Shown: positions 1 to 8,359 of the stretch, piece after piece
Layout: each line of letters starts with the position of its first letter
How positions within the stretch are numbered: position 1 is the first letter of the stretch
Source: Nocardia acidivorans NBRC 108247
Lineage (GTDB): Bacteria > Actinomycetota > Actinomycetes > Mycobacteriales > Mycobacteriaceae
NCBI RefSeq assembly: GCF_001625085.1
Contig: NZ_BDAW01000046.1
Coordinates: 1-64,000, forward strand
Direction of reading: 5' to 3'
DNA length: 64,000 nucleotides
The notes under the pieces: model-generated
Seen by the model: only the letters and a program-made list of their open reading frames with translations
The model's database searches: none
What the model was told of the DNA's origin: nothing
Program-made: the position numbers and the translations under genes

Positions 1-297
1 CCGGAATTCGAAGAGCGTCGACACAGGCCCTAGTCCGTGAGACATCGTCTGCCATCGTTCGATGGCTACGTGAGCTCGTTCTGCGTGATCGCCTTCGAAA
101 TATGGTGCGAATCGAGCAAGCATCGATGGCCCCAAGGCTTCAGCGACGCTGACGGGCTTCTCGTATGTGGCCGAGGGCCATTCGTCCTGATGCAATCCGA
201 CGGCCTGGCCGCCCGCGCCCGCCCAGACTTCGATCGACGTGAACTCTGGTGTCACCCGGCGCGCGGCAATGGATAGGACGTCGTTCTCGCGGGCCAT
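1..297 (-). CDS. partial hypothetical protein, runs off the left edge
   Basis: An open frame reads leftward from an ATG at 297 to the window edge (99 codons without a stop) and is divergent from the methyltransferase gene. The frame stays open upstream of that ATG, so an earlier GTG is possible. Third positions are mostly G/C, as expected for coding DNA here. I do not recognise the family. A stretch AGAGGQAVGL resembles motif I of cytosine methyltransferases, but the residues after it do not fit that fold, so I make no functional call. It could be a neighbouring defence-island gene or a non-coding open frame. Confidence 0.35.
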   Translation of the reverse strand, partial: MARENDVLSIAARRVTPEFTSIEVWAGAGGQAVGLHQDEWPSATYEKPVSVAEALGPSMLARFAPYFEGDHAERAHVAIERWQTMSHGLGPVSTLFEFR

Positions 298-495
298 GTA
301 GCCGACCAGCACCAGAGGCCTGAGCCGCCTTAGCGAGACCCACCGGCAAATCGGACGAACGGGATTGCAATGCCAAGATCCGGTGACAGCCGAGTTGTGT
401 ACTACATCGCAGGTGAACGGGTTACCGGAGCGAGACCTCGCAGCAGTGAGACAGTTGGTGATCAAGGATCAGCGACCCGTCTAGGATCTGACCAC

Positions 496-1695
496 ATGCC
501 CGTCGACACCGTGAATGCCGATCTGTCACACAACGCTGTGGATCCTTCGGATGTCGTGATGATCGACTTGTTCGCGGGCCCAGGAGGATTGGACGTAGCG
601 GCTGCATGGCTGCAGATACCTTGTGTCGGTATCGAATTGGACGAGGATGCGTGCCGCACCCGGATCGCCGCTGGGCTGGGGACTCGTCAGGCTGATGCGC
701 GAAATTTGGACCTCCTCGATGAGTTTCCGAATGCCAAGGTTCTGACCGGAGGGCCGCCATGCCAGACCTACTCAGTGGCGGGAGCCGGCGCTGGGCGCAA
801 GGCGCTGGAACAGGTCTGCCGGTTGATGAGGGAGATGGCCGCCGACAAGGATATTGATGAGGAATTGTCGTCTCTCGATGATGAGCGGACGGGGCTCGTA
901 TTGCAGCCACTCCGATGGGCATTGGAGGCGATAAAGAAGAAGCGCCCGTTCGAGACGATCATCCTCGAGCAGGTGCCAACGGTGAAGCCGGTGTGGGATG
1001 CGGTTGCCGTCGAATTGCGGAAGCATCGCTATGACGTACGGGTTGACATTGTTCACACCGAGGAATTCGGTGTTCCACAGACTCGCCGCCGGGCGATTCT
1101 CATCGCGTGCCTCGATCGCCCTGCCAACTTCCCCAACGCCACCCATCGCCGATACAACAAGCGGGTCGCCCGTGAGGCCGGTGACGAAAAGATCTTGCCG
1201 TGGACAACGGCAGGTGAGGCGTTGTCGGAGACGCGCCCGTACAGCTTCGACATTGTCTCCAATTACGGTACCGGGGGAAATCCCAAGTTGCGCGGCAGGC
1301 GTGGGTCGAATGAGCCCTCGGCGACGGTAACCGGAAAGGTTCGACGCAACCGAATTGTGTCTGACGGCAAGGACCGTGACCGACTGGAACCGTCGGAAGC
1401 AGGTCGCTTGCAAACCTTTCCGGTGGATTACCCATGGGCTGGCTTGGACCAGTATCAACAAATTGGCAACGCGATTCCGCCGAGAGTCGGTGCTCATATT
1501 CTCGCTGCCGCCATATCTGCAAAACGGCCCACCGAAGAGTCTTTGAATGCAGCCGTAGCGGGCACGTGGGCGGCAGTGCGTAATCACGAGTACATTTTGA
1601 CGCTCATCCCATTGGAAAAACCAGACCAGGTGGTTGGTTTGCTGGACGGCAACGGGAGGCCGTACATGGTTGACCTGGATGCGATTTCGGTTTAG
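496..1695 (+). CDS. DNA C5-cytosine methyltransferase (DrmMII-like)
   Basis: This protein transfers a methyl group from S-adenosylmethionine to C5 of cytosine in DNA. About 399 residues carry the family motifs in order: motif I DLFAGPGG (about residue 23), motif IV PPCQ with the catalytic Cys (about 87), motif VI as LEQVP instead of the usual ENV (about 158), motif VIII QTRRRA (about 195), then a target-recognition region, motif IX RLQTFP (about 304) and motif X GNAIPP (about 324). The frame is open from 370, but the ATG at 496 is preferred: AGGA lies 9 bases upstream, and TAGGAT at 482-487 would also suit a leaderless promoter. It is the first gene of the defence array and would mark self DNA. 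The substitution of Asn by Gln in motif VI is unusual. Confidence 0.9.
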   Translation: MPVDTVNADLSHNAVDPSDVVMIDLFAGPGGLDVAAAWLQIPCVGIELDEDACRTRIAAGLGTRQADARNLDLLDEFPNAKVLTGGPPCQTYSVAGAGAGRKALEQVCRLMREMAADKDIDEELSSLDDERTGLVLQPLRWALEAIKKKRPFETIILEQVPTVKPVWDAVAVELRKHRYDVRVDIVHTEEFGVPQTRRRAILIACLDRPANFPNATHRRYNKRVAREAGDEKILPWTTAGEALSETRPYSFDIVSNYGTGGNPKLRGRRGSNEPSATVTGKVRRNRIVSDGKDRDRLEPSEAGRLQTFPVDYPWAGLDQYQQIGNAIPPRVGAHILAAAISAKRPTEESLNAAVAGTWAAVRNHEYILTLIPLEKPDQVVGLLDGNGRPYMVDLDAISV

Positions 1696-1845
1696 TGGGT
1701 GCGCAAGCATTGCAGCGTCCTGAGTGGGGTGGGCTGAGCTCTCGGGAGCGCTGTTCGTCCCGGATTCGGTCACGTCGGGGCGGGTGAGGCTCGATTTGCC
1801 GCGCCAATGTCGGTGGTATCTGCCATCATTAAATATCGGGACGTT

Positions 1846-1867
1846 CCTGGGTGGGTAACGACCCAGG
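1846..1867. promoter_or_regulatory. small hairpin between methyltransferase and sacsin-helicase genes
   Basis: CCTGGGT (1846-1852) and ACCCAGG (1861-1867) form a perfect 7-bp inverted repeat with an 8-base loop. It lies in the 248-base gap (1696-1943) that separates the methyltransferase from the rest of the array. No T-run follows, so an operator or attenuator is as likely as a terminator. An AT-rich stretch TTAAATAT at about 1829-1836 just upstream could hold a -10 element for the downstream operon. Nothing else is visible in this gap. Confidence 0.3.
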
Positions 1868-1943
1868 ATTGCATGCCGATGAGACGGCCAGAACGGCGCC
1901 GGCATCGGCCGTATGACGCGTGTCCAATTGTCATGGGGTGGAA

Positions 1944-4900
1944 ATGATCTCTGGGTGGGTCGGTGTCGATGGTGAGCTTGCGGCACATGTACGAAAACAA
2001 ACCGAACAGTGTCTTGAGGCGTATCGGGTCAAGCCGAACCTGATCGAACAGGATGCAGGTATCGAGCTGTCAAATGTTACCGGCGGGTATGGCCGGAAGC
2101 AGTTATATGAGTTGGTTCAGAACGCCGCTGATGCACTGATAGACGATCACGGTCGAATCGCACTCGTACTCGATGCGGGGCATCTCTATTGCGCCAACGA
2201 AGGGCGTCCGATGACGCCGAACGGCGTCGAAACCCTTATGGCCTCCCACTTGTCCAGGAAACAGAACAATCAGATCGGGCGTTTCGGACTTGGCTTCAAG
2301 TCGGTCCTCGGGATAAGCGATCGCCCCGAAGTCATCAGCCGCACCGGATCGTTTCGGTTCGACCGCCTGGCGGCCGAGTCGGCCGTGCGCGCCATCTCGC
2401 CGAACGTGCCCCGGACTCCGGTACTGCGCATCGGAACCGCGTTCGACCCGCTCGAGCTCGCCACGCAGGATCAGACCCTGGCGACGCTGATGGAGTGGGC
2501 CTCGACAATTGTGCGATTGCCGCTGGTGTCAGGTGTGGACTGGCTTGGCGACAAGCTCTTCGAATTTCCCGCCGAGTTCCTGCTCTTCGCTCCGCACATC
2601 ACTCAAATCGATCTGCGCGATGAAGTCGGCGACCGATCTCGGTCTTGGCGGGCTGAACGCGAGGGTGATCGTGTCGAATTATGTTCGGGCGATGCGCGTT
2701 TCGGGTGGCGAGTCTTTCGGGCGCAACATCAGCCCTCAGAGCTCGCGCGCGCCGAAGCGGGGGCGATCACCGGTCGCGAATCCATCGATGTGAGTTGGGC
2801 TGTCCCGGAACGGGATCGGACTCGGATCGGTCAGTTCTGGTCATACTTTCCCACCAATTCACAGACGACGCTCGCCGGAATCATCAACGCCCCGTTCAAG
2901 ACCAACGAGGATCGGCACGACATTCTCGAAGGCGAGTACAACCGAGAGATCCTGCTGACCGTGCTGCCCGACCTGGTGAGCGCGAATCTGGCGAAGCTCG
3001 TCGACGCATCGGATCCCGGCTCGGTCCTGGATATCATCCCCGCTCGTGGGCGCGAGTCCCGGTCGTGGGCGGATCGAGATATCAACGAACCGATCCTCGT
3101 GGCCGTCACCCGTACCGCGTGCCTACCGGATATGGATGGTCGCCTGCTGCGCCCTGCCGGCATCAATCTGCCTCCGACTTTCTTGTCCGACTTCGACTCC
3201 TGGAAGCCGCGCTGGGCGGCAGTGGCGGGACGGCCGAGTAACTGGCTGCACGACTCTGCCGGTCGGACGCAAGAACGTCGAGCGAAGGTTGACCGAATTG
3301 CCGCACTAGCGCGTGTGCAACCCCGAACCATCGGCGAGTGGCTGCGTGCGCTGGCTCAATCGGCGGGCGTTGCGGGTTCCCAGGAGGCCATCAAGTTGGC
3401 CGCTCTCGTGGATCGTGACGCGGCGGATCATTCCCAGATCATGCGTCGAGCCGCATTCGTGCTCGCTGCGGACAACTCGTTGCAGACTCCGCAGGTAGGC
3501 CGAATCTTTCTGCCCGACTCCGCAAGCGAGGACACTGCGCAGTTCGTTGATCGTGAGGTCGTTGCCGACGTGGATGTGGTCGACGCGCTCATCGCGCTGG
3601 GCATCAAACGAATGGACCAGTTCGGCCGGCTCAAAACTCATCTCGCTCGAATGATCCAGGCAGAGCAGGTATCCGGGCCTATGGTGGCGCAGCTATGGGA
3701 CCTGACCAGAAGCCTGCCGCCGCGCGAAGCCGCGGAAATCTTGACCAGGTCGTTTCCCGATCGGACCGTTCCGGTGCGATCGTTGGCCGAGCGTGTCGTG
3801 CCGTTGCGGAAGGTGCTGCTTCCGGGCGTTATCGTCCCGGCCGACGCTAGTCGCGACGCGGTCGTGACACTCGACCCCGTGTTCCATGCCGACGATCTGC
3901 CGCTGTTGCGCCTGCTGGGCGCCAGCGGCGAATTACGGCCCAGGCGGGATCGGTGTCCCGAAGAGTGGTTCGAAGCATGGGAAGCGGCCGCGCGCACCGC
4001 ATATCGCGACTGGTTGGCCGCCAGGGGGCAGACGATTCCCACCGCGCGAATCCGGATCCAATCGGGCGAGACGAGCTGGGGTCTAGACGTCCTTCAAGAA
4101 CTTTCGCCAGAGGGACGGCTGGCGCTGACGCAGGCGGTCTTGCGTGGGCGAACCGCGCCGTGGACCGTGGATGCCACCGGTGGCCCCGGGATGCCTTTCG
4201 CCAATCCTGCGATCTGGTGGGTAACCCGTCACGGTTACTTGGCAACGTCCTATGGTCCGCGCCCGGTCCGGGACTGCTTCGCGCCGGCTCGCGGTTTGCC
4301 AGCCGACCTGATACCCGTCGGCAAGGTCACTGCGGAACAGGCTGTCGCGCTGGGACTGCGAGATCGTTTGACACCTCACGATTGGAAGCAGATCCTAACT
4401 CACCCTTGGCATTTCCTTGCAGACGAACGGTTGTCACAGCTTTACGGCTTCGCCGCGGTGGCGGGCGCTGCGGCACCGGATGAACTCGGCGTCGAGGTCG
4501 GGGCGAAGAAAACGCTGGTGTGCCCTTCGGAGGCGGCCGTGACCACCGTGGTCTCGGACTTCAAGCTGCTGCAGGCAGCCGGACACCCGGCGCTGTTGGT
4601 GGATACCCGTGAGCAGATGTCGGCACTGATCAAGGTTTGGGAGCTGATAGACGCGCATAGCCTGATTCACCGATCGGTATTGCCGACTGTTTCAGGTGAG
4701 GCGACACCGTTGATGGACCGATTCCCGGGTCTACGAGCAGTTCTCCCGGAAGAATCAGCCGCCGAGCTGGTCCCTTGCTCAGATCTCGCGATCGAGGTGG
4801 CGCTGCGTGACGCACCCGCTTCATTCCAGACCGATCATGCGGTCGTGCGCCAGGACGGCACCATCTACCACCTCGACAGTCTGGACAACGCGGCTCTGCT

Positions 4901-6548
4901 GGCGGCCGTGAACTCCGAACTGCGCCTTGGACTCTCACCCGCTGCCATCGCGGACGCGCTGGCCATCGGGGCGCGGCGCGAGAAGAACAAGCTGCAAGAA
5001 CAGGTGCGGCTGGAGAAGAACCAGAATCGCAAGCTCGTGTTGCTGGCAGGCGAGGATGCTCTGCGTAAGGAAGTTCCTTCGGGGGCAATTGATTTCATTG
5101 AGCGCCGCGACGGACGCAAGTTGCGCGGTGAGGAGGTCGCGGAGTTGGCGCACGCGGCGAAGGGGGCCGCGCTGTTGGAGCGGCTCAAGCCCGTAATCCA
5201 GGACCGCGGGGTCGACCTCCCCAAGCTCGGTGGTGGCTTTCAGGCCCGGCGGAGTATTCAGGAGCTTGGTCTGGCCCAGGAGTTCGCGGGCAGCCGGGAA
5301 GTGAATCCCGCACCGCGATTCGAGGTAATCGGTCCGGTAGCCCTGCCGCCCCTACATGACTTTCAAAAGTCGGTGGTGGAGAACCTGCTGTACGTTGTGC
5401 GGCCGGGAGGTAAGAATCGCGGGATTGTCGCGCTTCCCACCGGGTCCGGCAAGACACGGGTCGCGGTCGAGGCTTTGATCCAACATATTCGGGAGTCTGA
5501 CACCGAGCCGCTGATCATCTGGATCGCCCAGACCAATGAGCTGTGTGAGCAGGCGGTGGACACCTGGTCCTACACCTGGACGGCGATCGCGCCTCCGGGG
5601 GCGAAGCTCACGGTAAGCCGCCTGTGGGGCTCGAACGATACGACACCCGTGGAGGATGGCACGCACCTTGTCGTAGCAACCGATGACAAACTGAAGTCCG
5701 TCAGCGACAAGGGCGGACACGAGTGGTTGACCGATGCCGACGTCGTACTCGTCGATGAAGCGCACACCTCGATCTCGCCGACTTACACTCAGCTGTTCAA
5801 TTGGCTCAAGCGTGGAGCCCAGGAGCGAGATCGTGTCCTGATCGGCTTATCCGCCAGTCCATATCGTGGCCACAACGAGGAGCAGACTCGAGGCCTCATC
5901 AACCGGTACGACTCGAATTTGCTGACCGATGGTGTGCTGGGTGACGATCCGTACGCGGAGCTACAGCGCTTGGGCATCCTCGCGAAGGTTCGTCACCTCG
6001 AGCTCGAGGGCATGACCTTGAACCGGGCGGTGGTTGGTAGTCAATCGGAGATCGAGACTTCGCAGTTGAACGACTACCGGATCGATCTGAATTCGGTGGC
6101 GCTCAACGAGAAACGCAATGATCGGATCATCGAGTCGATTGTGGGCCTGCCCGACGATATGACGGCGTTGGTCTTCACTGCTTCGGTGGAACATGCCGAG
6201 AAATTGGCGGCCATCCTTTCGCATTACCGGGTCGCGTCGGCTTCTGTCGCCGGACATACGCCCCCGAGCGAACGTCGTCGACTCATCTCCAGGTTTCGTG
6301 CCGGCGAGATCCGGGTGTTGACCAACTACAACGTGCTGTCGCAGGGCTTCGACGCGCCGAAGGTCGGCGCGGTGTATGTCGCTCGCCCGACCTTCAGCCC
6401 CAACCGATATCAGCAGATGATCGGGCGTGGCCTGCGTGGTCCACGGAACGGGGGCTCCGAGGAAGTCCTGATAGTGAACGTACGCGACAACATCGAGGCC
6501 TTCGGTCTCGAGCTCGCGTTCCATCATTTCGATCATCTGTGGAAGTAG
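1944..6548 (+). CDS. sacsin-like GHKL ATPase fused to DEAH SF2 helicase
   Basis: This is a very large protein (about 1534 residues; in-frame GTGs at 1920 and 1938 are alternative starts). Numbering from 1920, the N-terminus is a sacsin-type histidine-kinase-like ATPase: N-box ELVQNAADAL near residue 62, CANEGRP near 92 and GRFGLGFKSVLG near 118. The C-terminus is a complete SF2 helicase: LHDFQ near 1145, Walker A PTGSGKT near 1173, DEAH near 1278, SASPYRG near 1310, LSQGFDAP and QQMIGRGLRGP near 1475-1505. The roughly 550 residues between are unrecognised. It precedes the UvrD-like gene, whose GTG overlaps its stop by 10 bases. Related sacsin-helicase proteins occur in defence islands; a DNA-translocating sensor is an inference. 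Confidence 0.85.
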   Translation: MISGWVGVDGELAAHVRKQTEQCLEAYRVKPNLIEQDAGIELSNVTGGYGRKQLYELVQNAADALIDDHGRIALVLDAGHLYCANEGRPMTPNGVETLMASHLSRKQNNQIGRFGLGFKSVLGISDRPEVISRTGSFRFDRLAAESAVRAISPNVPRTPVLRIGTAFDPLELATQDQTLATLMEWASTIVRLPLVSGVDWLGDKLFEFPAEFLLFAPHITQIDLRDEVGDRSRSWRAEREGDRVELCSGDARFGWRVFRAQHQPSELARAEAGAITGRESIDVSWAVPERDRTRIGQFWSYFPTNSQTTLAGIINAPFKTNEDRHDILEGEYNREILLTVLPDLVSANLAKLVDASDPGSVLDIIPARGRESRSWADRDINEPILVAVTRTACLPDMDGRLLRPAGINLPPTFLSDFDSWKPRWAAVAGRPSNWLHDSAGRTQERRAKVDRIAALARVQPRTIGEWLRALAQSAGVAGSQEAIKLAALVDRDAADHSQIMRRAAFVLAADNSLQTPQVGRIFLPDSASEDTAQFVDREVVADVDVVDALIALGIKRMDQFGRLKTHLARMIQAEQVSGPMVAQLWDLTRSLPPREAAEILTRSFPDRTVPVRSLAERVVPLRKVLLPGVIVPADASRDAVVTLDPVFHADDLPLLRLLGASGELRPRRDRCPEEWFEAWEAAARTAYRDWLAARGQTIPTARIRIQSGETSWGLDVLQELSPEGRLALTQAVLRGRTAPWTVDATGGPGMPFANPAIWWVTRHGYLATSYGPRPVRDCFAPARGLPADLIPVGKVTAEQAVALGLRDRLTPHDWKQILTHPWHFLADERLSQLYGFAAVAGAAAPDELGVEVGAKKTLVCPSEAAVTTVVSDFKLLQAAGHPALLVDTREQMSALIKVWELIDAHSLIHRSVLPTVSGEATPLMDRFPGLRAVLPEESAAELVPCSDLAIEVALRDAPASFQTDHAVVRQDGTIYHLDSLDNAALLAAVNSELRLGLSPAAIADALAIGARREKNKLQEQVRLEKNQNRKLVLLAGEDALRKEVPSGAIDFIERRDGRKLRGEEVAELAHAAKGAALLERLKPVIQDRGVDLPKLGGGFQARRSIQELGLAQEFAGSREVNPAPRFEVIGPVALPPLHDFQKSVVENLLYVVRPGGKNRGIVALPTGSGKTRVAVEALIQHIRESDTEPLIIWIAQTNELCEQAVDTWSYTWTAIAPPGAKLTVSRLWGSNDTTPVEDGTHLVVATDDKLKSVSDKGGHEWLTDADVVLVDEAHTSISPTYTQLFNWLKRGAQERDRVLIGLSASPYRGHNEEQTRGLINRYDSNLLTDGVLGDDPYAELQRLGILAKVRHLELEGMTLNRAVVGSQSEIETSQLNDYRIDLNSVALNEKRNDRIIESIVGLPDDMTALVFTASVEHAEKLAAILSHYRVASASVAGHTPPSERRRLISRFRAGEIRVLTNYNVLSQGFDAPKVGAVYVARPTFSPNRYQQMIGRGLRGPRNGGSEEVLIVNVRDNIEAFGLELAFHHFDHLWK

Positions 6549-8359
6549 AAGTGGCACAAGCTGTTCACCCCATCGAGTTCGACGTCGCACAGCAGGTGGT
6601 TGTGGCTGCGCCGATAGATGATCGACTGCTCGTCATCGCGGCCGCCGGTCAAGGGAAGACGGAAGTGGTAGCCGGCCGGATCGACTACCTCATACGCGAG
6701 GAAGCTCTCTCGGCGTCGGCTGAGGTTCTCGTCCTGAGCTTTTCCCGTGCCGCCGTGGACGCGGTGCGGCGGCGTCTGGAGCTTCGGGAGGTCGCTCAGG
6801 CGAACATTCGCACCTTCGATTCGTTCGCCAACTCCGTGCTCGTCGATGCCGGCATCGAGCCGGTTGGTTCGTATGATGCCCGAATACGACAGGCCACAGC
6901 GTATTTGAAGGATCTCGACGAACTGCCGCCGGAGCTCGAGGATCTGCGTCATGTCGTGATCGACGAGATACAGGACCTGGTCGGCGATCGTGCGGATTTC
7001 GTACTCACGCTTCTTCGCCTGCTTGACGAATCGGTCGGCATCACCGCACTGGGTGACCCGCTGCAGGGCATCTACAACTTTCAGCTGAACTCCCGAAAGA
7101 GCCGGAGCAAAACCACATTCGACGAGGTTTTCGAGGCTCTTCGCGTAGAGTACGGTGCGACGAAGACGGCTCTCGGTGTCAACTACCGGGCGCGTGGACG
7201 GGACCCGAAGCGCGTGATCGAACTGGGTGAGCGCCTGCGCTCGGAGCCGGACGCGGTGCGGGCCAGGACCATACTCGGCGAGTTCGACTCGGACCTGCTC
7301 GATCTGGGCAGTGTGAACAGCTGGGCGGGACTGTTGGCGGGACAGGGCCCAACCGCCGTGCTGTGCATGTCCAATGCGGAGGTGCTGCGGTCCGCGCGCA
7401 GCCTGCGGGCGGCCGCGGTGGACCACGTGGTACGGCGCTCAGCCGGTGAACTCGGGGCGGCGGCATGGATTGCCCAGGCAGTGGCCAGCTTCCAGCGCAT
7501 TGATGTCACGCGTGACGAGGTGGAAGCGGCGCTGGCCTCGCTGCCGGTCGGAGCTGCGCCGGATGGTGCGTGGTACCTCCTGAAGGAAGCCGAGGGGGTT
7601 TCTCGAAATCGCAACTCGCTGAACCTCCTTCGCCTCAACCGGTTGATCAGATCGGGCGCGATTCCGTTGACACTGGTTTCGCAGGACACCGCGGACGTTG
7701 TTGTTTCGACTGTGCACCGTGCGAAGGGTCTCGAGTTCGATCGGGTCTTCCTGGTGGATCCCGTGGCCCGGCGTGATGGCGAGGAGGATGAGTGGCCGTC
7801 GATTCGCACCCGCTATGTCGGTCTCAGCCGTGCTCGCGACAAGGTCCATCGCTGCCAAATCCCACCTCCGCGTGAACGGTTCGAAGAGGACCGGAGGCTT
7901 CCCGAACGGATCTTGGAGCGGGTCGGAAAGACCAGACGAACCCGTTCGATGGAGTTTCTCAACGCAGACCTCGCGTTGGACGCGCCCTTCGGTGATCGAA
8001 GTACCGCGGTTGCGCTGCAGCGTGAGTTCGCCAGGGGAATCGGGCGTTTGAGCGTCGAGGGGTTCTTGGATCCGCAGCGCGAATCCGAGAATCAAGCGTC
8101 ATATCTTTTCGTCACCGAGGACGGTCGAACGATCGGGCGATCCAGTCCGACTTTCGACGCGACCTTCCGCACCGCGTTCGGAAATCCGAAGGTGTTGCCC
8201 AACAGGCTGTTCGGACTCTCGGTCAGTGCGGTGGAGTCGGTCGCGGGCGATCCTCGGGCGACGGCAGGGCTGGGTATGGGAGCGGTGGGCATCTGGCTGG
8301 CGCCCCGGCTGGTCGGCATGTTGCAGCCGGATTGGCAGTCCAGAAAGGGCGATAAATGA
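6539..8359 (+). CDS. UvrD/Rep-type SF1 helicase
   Basis: This 606-residue SF1A helicase has all the main motifs: Walker A AAGQGKTE near residue 36, SFSRAAVDAVRRRL (Ia) near 67, DEIQD (II) near 142, GDPLQGIYNF (III) near 172, NYRARGRD (IV) near 217, VHRAKGLEF (V) near 393 and YVGLSRARD (VI) near 425. The last 170 residues form an unrecognised domain; no nuclease motif is seen. The GTG start overlaps the upstream stop by 10 bases and the ATGA at 8356 couples it to the next gene, so it is an integral member of the array. It probably unwinds or translocates on DNA together with the DrmA-like helicase. A GTG at 6551 is an alternative start. Confidence 0.85.
   Translation: MEVEVAQAVHPIEFDVAQQVVVAAPIDDRLLVIAAAGQGKTEVVAGRIDYLIREEALSASAEVLVLSFSRAAVDAVRRRLELREVAQANIRTFDSFANSVLVDAGIEPVGSYDARIRQATAYLKDLDELPPELEDLRHVVIDEIQDLVGDRADFVLTLLRLLDESVGITALGDPLQGIYNFQLNSRKSRSKTTFDEVFEALRVEYGATKTALGVNYRARGRDPKRVIELGERLRSEPDAVRARTILGEFDSDLLDLGSVNSWAGLLAGQGPTAVLCMSNAEVLRSARSLRAAAVDHVVRRSAGELGAAAWIAQAVASFQRIDVTRDEVEAALASLPVGAAPDGAWYLLKEAEGVSRNRNSLNLLRLNRLIRSGAIPLTLVSQDTADVVVSTVHRAKGLEFDRVFLVDPVARRDGEEDEWPSIRTRYVGLSRARDKVHRCQIPPPRERFEEDRRLPERILERVGKTRRTRSMEFLNADLALDAPFGDRSTAVALQREFARGIGRLSVEGFLDPQRESENQASYLFVTEDGRTIGRSSPTFDATFRTAFGNPKVLPNRLFGLSVSAVESVAGDPRATAGLGMGAVGIWLAPRLVGMLQPDWQSRKGDK

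Noticed and set aside
200-260. AGAGGQAVGL on the minus strand considered as methyltransferase motif I
   Set aside because: No acidic loop, PC motif or other methyltransferase motif follows within the visible 99 codons.
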